NCBI RefSeq assembly: GCF_009711225.1
Contig: NZ_WMIE01000002.1
Location: forward strand, 336,215 to 400,214
Direction of reading: 5' to 3'
Length of the DNA stretch: 64,000 bases
DNA from: Paracoccus aestuariivivens
GTDB lineage: Bacteria > Pseudomonadota > Alphaproteobacteria > Rhodobacterales > Rhodobacteraceae
The notes beneath the pieces are model-generated. The model saw only the letters and a list, made by a program, of their open reading frames with translations. It made no database searches and had not been told where the DNA came from. Below are positions 23,233-33,338 of the stretch, one piece after another (position 1 is the first letter of the stretch; every line of letters starts with the position of its first letter). The translations under genes were made by a program, and so were the position numbers.

Positions 23233-23263
23233 CCGCCGCCCGGAATTCCCGGCGGCGGTTTTC
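23233..23263 (+). terminator. Rho-independent terminator
   Basis: CCGCCGCC (23233-23240) pairs with GGCGGCGG (23251-23258), with an inner GGAATTCC helix and one C-C mismatch, followed by TTTTCT. It ends the Ala-rich protein gene. Confidence 0.88.
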
Positions 23264-23327
23264 TATTTGGTCAGTAATGACCTTCAATCAGGTGTTTATA
23301 GTGCGTAAGGTTGTATGGAGGTCGGCT

Positions 23328-23339
23328 TTGGCATACCAA
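23328..23339. promoter_or_regulatory. TTGG-N4-CCAA inverted repeat upstream of glcB
   Basis: TTGGCATACCAA lies 45 bp before the malate synthase start. The arms are only 4 bp, so this is a weak operator candidate for acetate or glycolate control. Confidence 0.25.
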
Positions 23340-23383
23340 TGTGCACCGAAACTAACATATCAGTGACGCAGAAGGGGATCGAG

Positions 23384-25522
23384 ATGGCGCGGGTCGAGAA
23401 AGCAGGATTGCGGGTGGACGAAGCTCTGGCCAGCTTCATCAATGATCGTGCCCTGCCGGGCAGCGGTGTGGAGCCGCGCCGCTTCTGGGAAGGGCTATCG
23501 ACGCTTCTGCATGATTTCGGCCCTCGGAACCGGGCATTGCTGGACAAGCGGGACGAACTGCAATCCACCATTGACGCATGGCATCTCGGTCGCCGTGGTG
23601 AGCCTGCCGACGCCGGAGCCTATCGCGATTTCCTGACCGAGATCGGCTATCTCGTCCCCGAGGGTGAAGCCTTCCAGATCGAAACCCCCGCAACCGATCC
23701 CGAATTCGCCAGCGTCGCAGGTCCGCAGCTGGTCGTACCGATCACCAATGCGCGCTATGCGCTGAACGCCGCCAATGCCCGCTGGGGCAGCCTGTACGAT
23801 GCGCTGTACGGCACCGATGCGCTGGGCGATCTGCCGCAGGGCAAGGGTTACGATGCCGGTCGCGGTGCACGCGTGATCGCGTGGGGCAGGGATTTCCTTG
23901 ATCAGGCCGTGCCGCTTGCCGAAGGCTCGTGGGCCGATATCGCCGCGCTGTCGGTGAAGGACGGTGTTCTCGCTCCGGCGCTGGGCGACGCGGGCAAGTT
24001 CGCAGGTCATATCGGCGATGCGGCCAAGCCCTCGGACGTGTTCCTGAAAAACAACGGGCTGCTGATCCGGATCGTGGTCGACGCTTCAACGCCGGTGGGC
24101 GGGCAGGACAAGGCCGGGATCTCGGACATCGTGCTGGAATCCGCGCTGTCGGCGATCATGGATTGCGAGGATTCGGTCGCCTGCGTCGATGGTGAGGACA
24201 AGTCGCTGGCCTATTCCAACTGGCTGGGCCTGATGGACGGCACCCTGACCGAAGAGGTCACGAAGGGCGGCAAAAGCTTTACCCGCGCGCTGAACCCCGA
24301 TGTCAGTTTCACTGCGCCCGACGGATCGACCGTGACGCATAAGGGCCGCGCGATCATGCTGGTGCGCAATGTCGGCCACCTGATGACGACCCCCGCCGTT
24401 CTGGACCGCGAGGGCAACGAGGTCTTCGAGGGGCTTCTGGACGCGATGGTTACCGCGCTTTGCGCCATGCGCGATCTGGATCGAGAAGGACCGAAGAACT
24501 CGGTCACCGGTTCGATCTATGTGGTGAAGCCCAAGATGCACGGCCCTGCCGAAGTGGCCTTTGCCAGCGAAATTTTTGACCATGTCGAAGATGTGCTCGG
24601 CCTGCCGCGCCATACCGTCAAGCTGGGCATCATGGACGAGGAGCGCCGCACCAGTGCGAACCTCAAGGAATGCATCCGCGCCGCCAAGCACCGTGTCGCC
24701 TTCATCAACACCGGCTTCCTTGACCGTACCGGCGACGAGATCCACACCTCGATCGAGGCGGGCGCGATGCTGGCCAAGGGCGAGATGAAGTCCCAGCCGT
24801 GGATCAGTTCCTACGAGGATCGCAACGTCGATATCGGTCTGGCCTGCGGACTGGCCGGCAAGGCGCAGATCGGCAAGGGCATGTGGGCAATGCCCGATCT
24901 AATGGCCGAGATGCTGGTACAAAAGATCGCGCATCCGAAATCGGGCGCGAATACCGCATGGGTTCCCAGCCCGACCGCTGCCACCTTGCACGCGACGCAT
25001 TACCACAAGGTCGATGTCCATGCCCGTCAGGCTGAGATTGCCGCGTTGAAACGTCCGGCGCGGCTGGATGATTTGCTGACCATCCCGCTGGCCGGTGGTC
25101 GCAATTACAGCGATGCCGATATCACCCGCGAGTTGGAAAACAACTGTCAGGGCATCCTTGGCTATGTGGTGCGTTGGGTCGATCAGGGTGTCGGTTGCTC
25201 GAAAGTGCCGGACATCAACGATGTCGGTCTGATGGAAGACCGCGCGACGCTGCGCATCTCGGCGCAGTCGCTGGCGAACTGGCTGCTGCATGGCGTGGTC
25301 ACCGAATCGCAGGTCATGGATACTATGCGCAAGATGGCGCAGGTCGTGGACCGCCAGAACGTAGGTGATGCGGCCTATCGCGCCATGGCTCCGGGTTTCG
25401 ACGGGGTGGCCTTCCAGGCCGCTTGCGATCTGGTCTTCCTCGGGCGGGTCCAGCCCTCGGGCTATACCGAGCCGGTCCTGCACGCACGTCGCCTGCAGGC
25501 CAAAGCCGAACAGGCGGCCTGA
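23384..25522 (+). CDS. glcB: Malate synthase G
   Basis: The product is 712 residues, typical of the monomeric G isoform that joins glyoxylate and acetyl-CoA to malate. Landmarks are [38 protein letters not shown] with acidic metal ligands, [43 protein letters not shown] and [20 protein letters not shown] 23384 has AAGGGGAT at the right distance; the upstream in-frame ATG at 23315 adds residues unlike the family. No isocitrate lyase is in the window. Confidence 0.97.
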   Translation: MARVEKAGLRVDEALASFINDRALPGSGVEPRRFWEGLSTLLHDFGPRNRALLDKRDELQSTIDAWHLGRRGEPADAGAYRDFLTEIGYLVPEGEAFQIETPATDPEFASVAGPQLVVPITNARYALNAANARWGSLYDALYGTDALGDLPQGKGYDAGRGARVIAWGRDFLDQAVPLAEGSWADIAALSVKDGVLAPALGDAGKFAGHIGDAAKPSDVFLKNNGLLIRIVVDASTPVGGQDKAGISDIVLESALSAIMDCEDSVACVDGEDKSLAYSNWLGLMDGTLTEEVTKGGKSFTRALNPDVSFTAPDGSTVTHKGRAIMLVRNVGHLMTTPAVLDREGNEVFEGLLDAMVTALCAMRDLDREGPKNSVTGSIYVVKPKMHGPAEVAFASEIFDHVEDVLGLPRHTVKLGIMDEERRTSANLKECIRAAKHRVAFINTGFLDRTGDEIHTSIEAGAMLAKGEMKSQPWISSYEDRNVDIGLACGLAGKAQIGKGMWAMPDLMAEMLVQKIAHPKSGANTAWVPSPTAATLHATHYHKVDVHARQAEIAALKRPARLDDLLTIPLAGGRNYSDADITRELENNCQGILGYVVRWVDQGVGCSKVPDINDVGLMEDRATLRISAQSLANWLLHGVVTESQVMDTMRKMAQVVDRQNVGDAAYRAMAPGFDGVAFQAACDLVFLGRVQPSGYTEPVLHARRLQAKAEQAA

Positions 25523-25544
25523 TCGGGTCCGATGGTCGCATTTT

Positions 25545-25593
25545 CGCCCCGGCTCCGCCGTCTTAGGACGGAGGAACCGGGGCGTATTTGTTT
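25545..25593 (+). terminator. Terminator after glcB
   Basis: CGCCCCGG (25545-25552) pairs with CCGGGGCG (25577-25584), and an inner CCGTC/GACGG stem is also possible. The stretch TATTTGTTT follows. It is 22 bp past the glcB stop. Confidence 0.8.
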
Positions 25594-25668
25594 GGGGCAG
25601 CGGGTGTTGATTGCAAAACCCGATGTGACGCTACGTCCGATTTCCGGATGAGACATGAGGTCACGCCC

Positions 25669-25697
25669 TTGTGAAAGATAATTGCGCGATGCTAGAA
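25669..25697 (+). promoter_or_regulatory. Possible pntAB promoter
   Basis: TTGTGA (25669-25674) and CTAGAA (25692-25697), 17 bp apart, lie about 37 bp before the pntA start. Hexamer quality is moderate. Confidence 0.3.
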
Positions 25698-25733
25698 AAC
25701 CGCCTGTAAGACGCTAACAGGGGAGGTGCCCTC

Positions 25734-27308
25734 GTGAAGATCGGCGCTCTGAAAGAAAATTACGAGGGAGAGGCGCGGGTCGCCGTCACTCCGGCTTCCG
25801 CGGCCCATCTGAAGAAACTGGGCCACGAGGTCTATGTCGAAACCGGAGCCGGGGTTCGCGCGGGTTTCTCCGATGCTGCCTATGAGGCGGCGGGAATCAC
25901 GGTCGAGCCGACATCTGCCGCGCTGGTCAACGACGTCGATGTCGTCGTCAAGGTCCGGCCACCCAGCGAAGCCGAAATCAAGCAGATGCGCCATGGCCAG
26001 ACGCTGATCTCGCATTTCTATCCGTCGCAGAACGCGGATCTGCTGGAAGTCGCGCGCGAGCAGGGCATCACCGCAATCGCGATGGACATGGTGCCGCGGA
26101 TCTCGCGCGCGCAAAAGATGGACGCGCTGTCCTCGATGGCCAATATCGCGGGCTACCGCGCCGTGATCGAGGCGGCGAATAACTTCGGCCGCTTCTTCAC
26201 CGGTCAGGTGACCGCTGCGGGCAAGGTGCCGCCGGCCAAGGTTCTGGTGGTGGGCGCGGGTGTCGCGGGTCTTGCCGCGATCGGGGCCGCGACCAGCCTT
26301 GGCGCGCAGGTCTACGCCTTCGACGTGCGCCCCGAAGTCGCCGAGCAGATAGAATCCATGGGGGCCGAGTTCGTCTATCTGGACTTCGCCGAAGCCCAGA
26401 CCGATGGCGCGACGACGGGTGGCTACGCCGCCCCCTCCAGCCCCGAATTCCGCGAAAAACAGCTCGAGAAGTTCCGTGAGCTTGCGCCTCAGATGGACAT
26501 CGTCATCACCACGGCGCTGATTCCGGGCCGCGATGCGCCGAAGCTGTGGACCGCCGATATGGTCGCGGCGATGAAAAACGGCTCGGTCATTGTGGACCTT
26601 GCGGCGGAACGCGGCGGCAACTGTGAATTGACCGTCCCCGACGAACGCTTCGTAACCGAAAACGGCGTTGTCATCATCGGCTATACCGATTTCCCGTCGC
26701 GGATGGGGGCGCAGGCCTCCGAGCTTTACGGCAACAACATCCGCCACATGCTGGCCGACCTGACGCCGGGCAAGGATGGCAAGCTGGTCCAGAACATGGA
26801 GGACGACGTCATCCGTGGCTCGACCGTCGCGCATGACGGCGATGTTACATGGCCACCGCCGCCGCCCAAGGTCGCGGCCATCGCGGCGCAGAAACCGCGC
26901 GAAAAGGCCAAGGAACTGACCCCCGAGGAAAAACGCGCGAACGAACTCGCGGCCTTCAAGGCCCAGACCAGATCGCAATATACCCTGCTGGGGATCGGAG
27001 CGGTGCTGATGCTGCTGGTCGGCAGCTTTGCTCCGGTCTCGTTCCTGTCGCATTTCATCGTCTTCGTGCTGGCCTGCTTCGTCGGCTTCCAGGTGATCTG
27101 GAATGTCAGCCATTCGCTGCACACGCCGCTGATGGCGATCACCAATGCGATCTCCTCGATCATCATCGTGGGGGCGCTGTTGCAGATCGGTTCGGGCTCG
27201 TGGCTGATCGTTCTGCTGGGCGCGCTTTCGGTGCTCATGGCGGGGATCAACATTTTTGGCGGTTTCATGGTCACGCGCCGGATGCTCGCCATGTTCCAGA
27301 AGTCGTAA
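25734..27308 (+). CDS. pntA: NAD(P) transhydrogenase subunit alpha
   Basis: The product is 524 residues and fuses the NAD(H)-binding domain I (about 1-380) with the first membrane part. Seen are [45 protein letters not shown], the Rossmann motif [28 protein letters not shown] (about 168-195) and four C-terminal membrane helices from about 415. This is the two-subunit E. coli layout, not the three-subunit Rhodospirillum one. Proton-driven NADPH formation at the inner membrane is its known role. GTG 25734 follows GGGGAGG. Confidence 0.96.
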   Translation: MKIGALKENYEGEARVAVTPASAAHLKKLGHEVYVETGAGVRAGFSDAAYEAAGITVEPTSAALVNDVDVVVKVRPPSEAEIKQMRHGQTLISHFYPSQNADLLEVAREQGITAIAMDMVPRISRAQKMDALSSMANIAGYRAVIEAANNFGRFFTGQVTAAGKVPPAKVLVVGAGVAGLAAIGAATSLGAQVYAFDVRPEVAEQIESMGAEFVYLDFAEAQTDGATTGGYAAPSSPEFREKQLEKFRELAPQMDIVITTALIPGRDAPKLWTADMVAAMKNGSVIVDLAAERGGNCELTVPDERFVTENGVVIIGYTDFPSRMGAQASELYGNNIRHMLADLTPGKDGKLVQNMEDDVIRGSTVAHDGDVTWPPPPPKVAAIAAQKPREKAKELTPEEKRANELAAFKAQTRSQYTLLGIGAVLMLLVGSFAPVSFLSHFIVFVLACFVGFQVIWNVSHSLHTPLMAITNAISSIIIVGALLQIGSGSWLIVLLGALSVLMAGINIFGGFMVTRRMLAMFQKS

Positions 27309-27318
27309 GGAGGGGATG

Positions 27319-28758
27319 ATGGAGTACGGAATCACCACCGCCGCTTATGTGGTTGCCGCCGTCCTGTTCATCCTGTCGCTAGGTGGGCTTTCGGGACAGG
27401 AAAGCGCCAAGCGCGCGGTCTGGTACGGAATTGCGGCCATGGCGCTTGCCGTTGTCGCGACCCTTTTCGGTCCCGGAGCGGGCAATTGGCTGCTTTCGCT
27501 GGTGATGCTGGCAATCGGTGGCGCGATCGGCTGGTTCGTGGCCAAGCGCGTCCAGATGACCGAGATGCCGCAACTGGTCGCAGCGATGCACAGCCTTGTC
27601 GGTCTGGCCGCCGTACTGATCGGCTTCAACGCCCAGTTCGAACTGTCGCGGATGCTGCGTGCGCGCGCCGCGGATGCCGCCGCCGAGTTCCACGGCTTTG
27701 CGGCCGTGCTGGCGCATAAGACTCCGGCGGAACTGGCCATGCTCAAGGTCGAGGTCGCTCTGGGCATCTTCATCGGCGCCGTGACGTTCACCGGCTCGAT
27801 TGTAGCCTTTGGCAAACTGGCGGGCAAAATCGACGGCAAGCCGAAAAAGCTGCCGGGCGGCCATATGCTGAACGCGGGCGCTGCGGCACTGTCGGCTCTG
27901 GCTCTGGTGCTTTACTGCACCGTTGGCGCTCCGGTGCTGTGGCTGCTGCTGATCACGGCCTGCGCGCTGTTCATCGGCTACCACCTGATCATGGGGATCG
28001 GTGGCGCGGATATGCCGGTCGTCGTGTCGATGCTGAACAGCTATTCAGGCTGGGCGGCGGCAGCTATCGGCTTCACGCTGGGCAATGACCTGCTGATCGT
28101 GGTCGGTGCGCTGGTCGGCTCCTCGGGTGCGATCCTGAGCTATATCATGTGCAAGGCGATGAACCGGAACTTCGTCAGCGTCATCCTTGGCGGTTTCGGC
28201 GGAGAGACCGGCCCCGCGATGGAGATCGAGGGCGAACAGATCGCCATCGACGCCGAAGGCGTGGCCGCCGCGCTGAACGAAGCCGACGAGGTCATCATCG
28301 TTCCGGGCTACGGCATGGCCGTGGCGCAGGCCCAGCAATCGGTCAGCGAGTTGACCCGCAAGCTGCGTGCTGCGGGCAAGAACGTCCGCTTCGCCATCCA
28401 TCCGGTTGCCGGTCGTTTGCCGGGGCATATGAACGTGCTTCTGGCCGAGGCGAAGGTTCCCTATGACATCGTTCTGGAAATGGACGAGATCAACGAGGAC
28501 TTCCCGAATACCGATGTGGTCATCGTCATCGGCTCGAACGACATCGTGAACCCTGCCGCGCAGGAAGACCCGAACAGCCCCATCGCCGGTATGCCCGTGC
28601 TGGAGGTCTGGAAGGGCAAGCAGGTCTTTGTCAGCAAGCGCGGACAAGGCACCGGCTATTCGGGGATCGAGAACCCGCTATTCTACAAGGACAACACGCG
28701 GATGTTCTATGGCGATGCCAAGAAGTCCATCGACGCGTTGCTGCCGATGATCGACTGA
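27319..28758 (+). CDS. pntB: NAD(P) transhydrogenase subunit beta
   Basis: The product is 479 residues. About eight to nine membrane helices (1-265) lead to the NADP(H)-binding domain III with [57 protein letters not shown] and the C-terminal [17 protein letters not shown]. The start lies ten bases after pntA. AAGGAGGGG precedes two adjacent ATG codons (27316 and 27319); 27319 gives the better spacing. A strong terminator follows. Confidence 0.96.
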   Translation: MEYGITTAAYVVAAVLFILSLGGLSGQESAKRAVWYGIAAMALAVVATLFGPGAGNWLLSLVMLAIGGAIGWFVAKRVQMTEMPQLVAAMHSLVGLAAVLIGFNAQFELSRMLRARAADAAAEFHGFAAVLAHKTPAELAMLKVEVALGIFIGAVTFTGSIVAFGKLAGKIDGKPKKLPGGHMLNAGAAALSALALVLYCTVGAPVLWLLLITACALFIGYHLIMGIGGADMPVVVSMLNSYSGWAAAAIGFTLGNDLLIVVGALVGSSGAILSYIMCKAMNRNFVSVILGGFGGETGPAMEIEGEQIAIDAEGVAAALNEADEVIIVPGYGMAVAQAQQSVSELTRKLRAAGKNVRFAIHPVAGRLPGHMNVLLAEAKVPYDIVLEMDEINEDFPNTDVVIVIGSNDIVNPAAQEDPNSPIAGMPVLEVWKGKQVFVSKRGQGTGYSGIENPLFYKDNTRMFYGDAKKSIDALLPMID

Positions 28759-28780
28759 AAACGTCTCTCAGGAATGATTA

Positions 28781-28813
28781 AGGCGGGCCCCAACAGGCCC
28801 GCCTTTCTCTTTT
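28781..28813 (+). terminator. Terminator after pntB
   Basis: AGGCGGGCC (28781-28789) and GGCCCGCCT (28796-28804) form a perfect 9-bp stem followed by TTCTCTTTT. Confidence 0.92.
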
Positions 28814-28836
28814 GCCGCTTCAGTTATTGGTGGTGA

Positions 28837-29106
28837 TCAAAGAGCCTGGAGCATGGATTTGACGACTTCGGCGGGCAGCGCAGGATGCAGCGCCAGCTTG
28901 CGCGTGCGCTTTCCCCTACGCGGGATGAGCAGGGCGCAGCGTGTCGCTACGGCCTGCGAACGTTCGGACGAACTCCGTACGATGGCGCCGGCACGCCATC
29001 TGGATTTCGGACCGAAACGCAAGACGGACTCGATGGCCGCCGGCACATAGCCAGCGGTGTCTTCGGAATCGATTTGTTCTGCAGAAATGATAGGAGGTAG
29101 TTGCAT
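28837..29106 (-). CDS. Hypothetical protein
   Basis: The product is 89 residues starting MQLPPIISAEQ, or 93 residues if GTG 29118 is used. I do not recognise a domain. Third codon positions are GC-rich and the composition is protein-like, with an acidic N-terminus, a basic centre (PRRGKRTRKLALHP) and a C-terminal PAEVVKSMLQAL. The basic region suggests nucleic-acid or membrane contact, but this is only inference. No strong ribosome site was seen. It lies alone between the pntB terminator and an L,D-transpeptidase gene on the same strand. Confidence 0.5.
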   Translation of the reverse strand: MQLPPIISAEQIDSEDTAGYVPAAIESVLRFGPKSRWRAGAIVRSSSERSQAVATRCALLIPRRGKRTRKLALHPALPAEVVKSMLQAL

Positions 29107-29207
29107 GGCCTTCGGCACGTCGGAATTTCGATTAAGAAATAACCTGTATGGAAGACCGTGCCTATCTGACCATTTGAACAGGTCAGTTCTGTTAACCTTC
29201 GTTAACG

Positions 29208-29232
29208 AAAAAGGCCCCCGGGAAGGGGGCCT
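29208..29232 (-). terminator. Terminator after the L,D-transpeptidase gene
   Basis: On the minus strand GGCCCCC pairs with GGGGGCC (plus positions 29213-29219 and 29225-29231), followed by TTTTT. It lies 11 bp beyond the stop of the YkuD-domain gene. Confidence 0.88.
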
Positions 29233-29242
29233 GCGTTCCGTT

Positions 29243-29752
29243 TCAGGGCCGGATCAGAATCGGTGTGCCGTTCCGGACCATTGCGTAAATATCCTCGACT
29301 TCCTCGTCGCGGACGGCGATGCAACCCGCAGTCCAGTCGCGCCGGTACTTTGAAAGGGCGCGACCTTCGGGGCCTTGGCCGTGAATGAAGATATCGCCGC
29401 CGGGCCGCTGTCCGAGCGCGGCTGCAGTGGCCTGATCGACCACATCCGGATACGAGACGCCGATCGACAGGTGATACTTGCTGTCAGGATTGCGCCGGTC
29501 GATGAAATACATCCCCTCGGGCGTCTTGCCGTCGCCCTCGATCTGCTTGTGGCCGATCGGCTCGTTGCCAAGCCCGATGTCATAGACCTTGAGCGCGCGG
29601 TTCCCGCTCAGCAGATACATCTTGCGGTCGCTTTTCTGGACCAGAACCTCGGTGACGGGTGGGCCCGAATAGCGTTTGAACTTGCTGGGCGCACAGGCGG
29701 ACAGCCCGACCATCAACCCGACGACAATGAATCCGGATAGCCAGCGTCTCAT
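29243..29752 (-). CDS. L,D-transpeptidase (YkuD-domain) lipoprotein
   Basis: The product is 169 residues. A lipoprotein signal ends in LSAC with Cys20 as the lipidation site. The YkuD domain (about 36-168) carries the catalytic His in IFIHGQGP and Cys in DWTAGCIAVRDEEVEDIY, with GDGKTPEGMYFIDRRNP before it. L,D-transpeptidases form 3-3 cross-links in peptidoglycan or attach proteins to it; which one applies here is not evident. It probably sits in the periplasm bound to a membrane. A terminator follows. Confidence 0.92.
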   Translation of the reverse strand: MRRWLSGFIVVGLMVGLSACAPSKFKRYSGPPVTEVLVQKSDRKMYLLSGNRALKVYDIGLGNEPIGHKQIEGDGKTPEGMYFIDRRNPDSKYHLSIGVSYPDVVDQATAAALGQRPGGDIFIHGQGPEGRALSKYRRDWTAGCIAVRDEEVEDIYAMVRNGTPILIRP

Positions 29753-29914
29753 CTCTGTCCCCTCGGCGTTGTTTTGCTATATTTTGCCTGCAACCGGCGC
29801 GGTCAACAATCGTGCATCGTTCACGAAGTGATGAGCCAAGGAGCCAGCAGGCCCCGAAGTTGGCGGAAAGCCTTTCCTCTTGCGGGCTTGCGGGCGGCTG
29901 CTAATCATTCGCCC

Positions 29915-31207
29915 ATGAATGACGATGCCGAACACCCGCTGCGCTATGCCTTGGTCAATGAACTCCACGCCCGGCCGTCGCCGCGGCTCGAGGCGCCTTG
30001 CACCGCTGTTTTCCTTGCTATCAAAGAGCCGCGCGACGCTGCCAGCCGCGACCGGTCGCTGGATGTCGCCCATCTGGCCGAGCTATGCCGGCGTCACGGC
30101 TCGCCCAGTCCCGATCCGCAGGCGGGGCATTACGCCGCCCAGCTAGGACGCCACAAGCTGCGCTGGGAAAGCCATACCGAGTTCGTGACCTATACGGCTT
30201 TCGCCCGCGGCCTTCCTCCGCGGCCTTTCGACCCGTCTGTGGGCGAGGTGTTTCCGCTGGAATGGCAATCGGCCGCTCCGGGAAAGCGGGTCGCGGCGGT
30301 GATCGTCCATGTCGATCTTTTGCCCGATGACCCGCGCGAGATCACGCCGCGGCTTGCCGAATGGTTCGCTGCCGACAGCATCGCGTCGGTCTGGGTGCTG
30401 GACGAATCCGCCGTGGTGGCGGGTGATTTCCGCATAGATTCGGGCGGCTGGATGCGGTTTGCCGTCTTCGTTCGCCCCGGAACCGCCTCGGGCCGGATCG
30501 GCCGCATCGTCCAGCGGCTGCTGGATCTGGAAACCTATCGCGCCATGTCGATGCTGGGTCTGGGCCGCGCGCGCATCCTGAGCGAGCAGATGAACGGGCT
30601 GGAGGTCCAGCTCAGCGATATCCTTCAAAGCATGACCGACGATTCCCGGCCCGCCGACGAGGTACTGCACGACCTGTTGTCGGTCTCCACGCGGCTCGAG
30701 AACGCTGCGACCCAGCACAGCTTCCGCTTTGGCGCGACCGCAGCCTATGAAGCCATCGTGACCGAGCGCGTCGCGGCCTTGCGCGAGTCGCGGTTCATGG
30801 GCGGACAGATGCTGACCGAGTTCATGTCCCGCCGTTATCTGCCTGCCATGCGGACGGTGAAATCGACCGAACGGCGGCTGGCGACACTTCTGGATCGGGC
30901 CGAACGCGCGGGCGAGTTGCTGCGCACCCGCGTCGATGTCTGGCGCGGTGCCCAGAACCAGGAGATCATGCAGCGCATGGACCGTCGCGCTGATCTGCAA
31001 CTGCGCCTGCAGCACACGGTCGAGGGACTGTCGGTTGTGGCGATCAGCTATTATGCGGTCGGGCTGATGGGTTATGCGCTGTATCCGCTTGCCCATGCGA
31101 TACATCTGGACAAGGCGGTACTGACTGCGGTGCTGACTCCGGCGGTGGTGCTGGCGGTCTGGTTCGCGATGCGCCGCATCAGGGCGCGATTGCATGACGA
31201 TCACTAG
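29915..31207 (+). CDS. DUF3422 family membrane protein
   Basis: The product is 430 residues, matching the DUF3422 family of Alpha- and Betaproteobacteria. It begins HPLRYALVNELHARPSPRL, has a soluble part with HTEFVTYTAF, and ends with two close membrane helices at about 375-425. A long helical segment precedes the membrane part, a topology reminiscent of CorA-like or septal coiled-coil proteins. No biochemical role is established as far as I know. I use ATG 29915; the frame is open to 29774 but that stretch looks non-coding. Confidence 0.85.
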   Translation: MNDDAEHPLRYALVNELHARPSPRLEAPCTAVFLAIKEPRDAASRDRSLDVAHLAELCRRHGSPSPDPQAGHYAAQLGRHKLRWESHTEFVTYTAFARGLPPRPFDPSVGEVFPLEWQSAAPGKRVAAVIVHVDLLPDDPREITPRLAEWFAADSIASVWVLDESAVVAGDFRIDSGGWMRFAVFVRPGTASGRIGRIVQRLLDLETYRAMSMLGLGRARILSEQMNGLEVQLSDILQSMTDDSRPADEVLHDLLSVSTRLENAATQHSFRFGATAAYEAIVTERVAALRESRFMGGQMLTEFMSRRYLPAMRTVKSTERRLATLLDRAERAGELLRTRVDVWRGAQNQEIMQRMDRRADLQLRLQHTVEGLSVVAISYYAVGLMGYALYPLAHAIHLDKAVLTAVLTPAVVLAVWFAMRRIRARLHDDH

Positions 31208-31274
31208 CGGCATGGCTTTACGCGCCGGTCGCGTCGCGCGATAAGTCCGCCAGAATTCTATCCGGAGCCCTCCC

Positions 31275-31349
31275 TTGAGACTTGCACTTTCCCTGTTGGC
31301 TGTGCTGGCTTTGTCCGCCTGCAATGTTCCTCTTGTGCCGTTGATCTGA
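31275..31349 (+). CDS. 24-residue lipopeptide microprotein
   Basis: A 25-codon frame from TTG 31275 to TGA 31349 encodes MRLALSLLAVLALSAC followed by NVPLVPLI. It has a complete lipoprotein signal (one Arg, a hydrophobic stretch, lipobox LSAC with Cys16) and leaves a nine-residue lipidated peptide. GGAG lies 8 bp upstream. The stop overlaps the next start as TGATG, so it is coupled to the ArsC-like gene. From memory, similar tiny lipoproteins occur in relatives, but I cannot confirm that. The role is unknown. Confidence 0.6.
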   Translation: MRLALSLLAVLALSACNVPLVPLI

Positions 31350-31693
31350 TGACCAAATCCTTGACCATGTACGGGTTGAGCCATTGCTCGACCTGCCAAA
31401 AGGCCCAGACCGAGCTTGAAGCCGCCGGTTGGACCGTCTCGTTCCACGATGTCAAAAGCGATCCTCTGCCATTGGACGCGTGGCAGAAGATGATCCCGGA
31501 ATTCGGAGAAAAGCTGGTGAACCGCGCCAGCTTGACTTGGCGCGCCATGTCCGAGGACGAACGCGCAGGCACGCCGCTTCAGATGTTGTCGGCCAAGCCG
31601 TCGCTGATGAAACGTCCGGCGATTGTTCAGGGCGATTTGCGCCTGCTTGGCTGGACCGCCAATGTCAAACGTGCGCTGGGGGTGACGGCCTAA
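31349..31693 (+). CDS. ArsC/Spx-fold reductase-like protein (YffB type)
   Basis: The product is 114 residues with the thioredoxin-like ArsC/Spx fold: LTMYGLSHCSTCQKAQTELEA with a CxxC pair (Cys13, Cys16), the middle block AWQKMIPEFGEKLVNRASLTWR, and the C-terminal cis-Pro segment MKRPAIVQGDLRLLGW. The CxxC and the replaced ArsC Arg segment point to the YffB subgroup, thought to be glutathione-dependent thiol reductases, not to arsenate reductase. No ars genes are nearby. The start overlaps the stop of the upstream lipopeptide gene by one base. Confidence 0.85.
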   Translation: MTKSLTMYGLSHCSTCQKAQTELEAAGWTVSFHDVKSDPLPLDAWQKMIPEFGEKLVNRASLTWRAMSEDERAGTPLQMLSAKPSLMKRPAIVQGDLRLLGWTANVKRALGVTA

Positions 31694-31699
31694 GGGCCG

Positions 31700-32305
31700 T
31701 CAGCCGACGATATAGCGGTCGCGCCGGTGGTTTAAGGCGATGACAAGGTTCAGGACCAACGCGCCTAGAAACGACAAGGCGACGGTCCTGACGTCGCGCA
31801 CCAACAATGCGCAAGCGAACAGGCAGGCGTCAAAAATCAGTTGCGTCCAGCCCGCGCGAAATCCCGTCGCATCCTGGATGTACAGCCCGACAATGCCGAT
31901 TCCGCCCAGCGAGGCACCATGCCGGAACAGCGCAAGCAGCGCCGATCCCGTCAGGCAGCCCAGCAGGATCGCGGCGACGGCGGGGTGGACATGACCGAAT
32001 TGCAGATGCTGCGGCAGGAACTGGGCCAGCACCGACAGCATCGCAACCGCGACAAAGCTTTTCAGCGTGAATGCCAGCCCGAAGCGTTTGCAGCCCAGCC
32101 AATAGAACGGCAGGTTGACGACAAAAAATACCGGACCGAAACCCCAGCCGGTCGCGTACGAGATCAGGATCGCAAGCCCTGCGGTCTGGCCCGTGACAAA
32201 GCCCATATGGGTCATCAGAACGACACCGACCGATGCGATGAAGCTGCCATAGGCAAGCCCCTGCGCGTCGTCGATCATGCTGTGTTTGGCGGTAGATTTC
32301 GTCAT
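31700..32305 (-). CDS. YitT family membrane protein
   Basis: The product is 201 residues with five to six hydrophobic helices. The pattern GLAYGSFIASVGVVLMTHMGFVTGQTAGLAILISYATGWGFGPVFFVVNLPFYWLG matches the proteobacterial YitT/DUF161 type, and GASLGGIGIVGLYIQ is a second family block. Members are probable transporters or permeases without a proven substrate. ATG 32305 is chosen because the longer open frame upstream is not hydrophobic or conserved-looking. It converges closely on the ArsC-like gene (6-bp gap). Confidence 0.82.
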   Translation of the reverse strand: MTKSTAKHSMIDDAQGLAYGSFIASVGVVLMTHMGFVTGQTAGLAILISYATGWGFGPVFFVVNLPFYWLGCKRFGLAFTLKSFVAVAMLSVLAQFLPQHLQFGHVHPAVAAILLGCLTGSALLALFRHGASLGGIGIVGLYIQDATGFRAGWTQLIFDACLFACALLVRDVRTVALSFLGALVLNLVIALNHRRDRYIVG

Positions 32306-32489
32306 GGCGCTGCTGTGGCCCGCACCGAGGGAAACCGCAAGATGCCAGACGGGATTTTTTGTCGGCGGATTCGCGGCAAACCATGGAAATCCTGACCCAA
32401 TAGATATCTGCGCAGGTCCAGATCGCAAGCTGCTGCGGTCGGGCCTCGTGGTAGATTACGGGGCAGTCCATCCTTCTGGGGATTTGTCC

Positions 32490-33323
32490 ATGCGCCGCTT
32501 TGCACTGCTTTTTGCCGTTGCCTTGTTGCCTGATACCGGTATTGCGGCCCCTAGTCTCGAGCGCGGTGAATATCTAGTGCAGGGGCCCGCTGGCTGCGGG
32601 AACTGTCACACTCCGATCGGGCCGAACGGCTTCGATATGAGTCAGGATCTGGGCGGCAGGCTGGTCGATAAAAATCCGGCCTTCACCGCCATCGCGCCGA
32701 ACATCACCCCCGGCTCGCGGATCGCCGGTTGGAGCGATGCCGATCTGGTCCACGCCATCCGCGAGGGGCTACGTCCCGATGGCACTCTGATCGGCCCGCC
32801 GATGCCTTTTGCGATGTATCGCGGTCTGGGCGACGAGGATCTGGCCTCGATTGTCCTGTATCTGCGCAGCATTCCCGCGGTCGAACACGATCCGGGCAAG
32901 TCCGAGTACAATATCCCCTTGCCACCTGCCTATGGCCCTCCGGTCGATAGTGTGACGCCTCCGCCCCGCGGGGTCAGTGTCGAATACGGCGCTTATCTCG
33001 CCGGTCCGGTCAGCCATTGCATGGAATGCCACACCCCGATGGGACCGCAGGGACCGCTGCTGGACACCCGTCTCGGCGCGGGTGGCTTCGAGTTCCACGG
33101 CCCGTGGAATGTGTCGGTCGCGGCCAACCTGACCAATGGACCGGACGGCTTGGCCGATTATAGCGACGACGAAATCAAGAATATGCTTCGTGGGCAGCGT
33201 CCGGACGGAACCACGATGTTGCCACCGATGCCCTATCCCTATCTGGCGAAAATGACACCCGAGGACATGGACGCCATCGTGCTGTACCTGCGCACCCTGC
33301 CAGCTTTGCCGGACCACGAGTAA
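32490..33323 (+). CDS. Di-heme cytochrome c
   Basis: The product is 277 residues with a signal peptide (about 1-20, ending IAA). Two CxxCH heme sites occur at Cys36-His40 (CGNCH) and Cys177-His181 (CMECH), each followed by a MauG-distinct cytochrome c domain and distal Met candidates (GPPMPFAMY, LPPMPYPYL). The duplicated fold resembles the cytochrome subunits of membrane-bound alcohol, aldehyde or gluconate dehydrogenases, but no dehydrogenase gene is adjacent. It is expected to carry electrons in the periplasm. GGGGA precedes ATG 32490. Confidence 0.9.
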   Translation: MRRFALLFAVALLPDTGIAAPSLERGEYLVQGPAGCGNCHTPIGPNGFDMSQDLGGRLVDKNPAFTAIAPNITPGSRIAGWSDADLVHAIREGLRPDGTLIGPPMPFAMYRGLGDEDLASIVLYLRSIPAVEHDPGKSEYNIPLPPAYGPPVDSVTPPPRGVSVEYGAYLAGPVSHCMECHTPMGPQGPLLDTRLGAGGFEFHGPWNVSVAANLTNGPDGLADYSDDEIKNMLRGQRPDGTTMLPPMPYPYLAKMTPEDMDAIVLYLRTLPALPDHE

Positions 33324-33338
33324 CCCGTCCGGCCTTAC

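Noticed and set aside
23315..23383. Earlier start for malate synthase
   Set aside because: The extra 23 residues are unlike the family, and ATG 23384 has a good ribosome site.
25692..27338. 548-codon minus-strand frame
   Set aside because: Antisense to pntA, which has all transhydrogenase motifs.
31349..31693. Arsenate reductase of an ars operon
   Set aside because: CxxC YffB-type motif and no arsR, arsB or arsH nearby.
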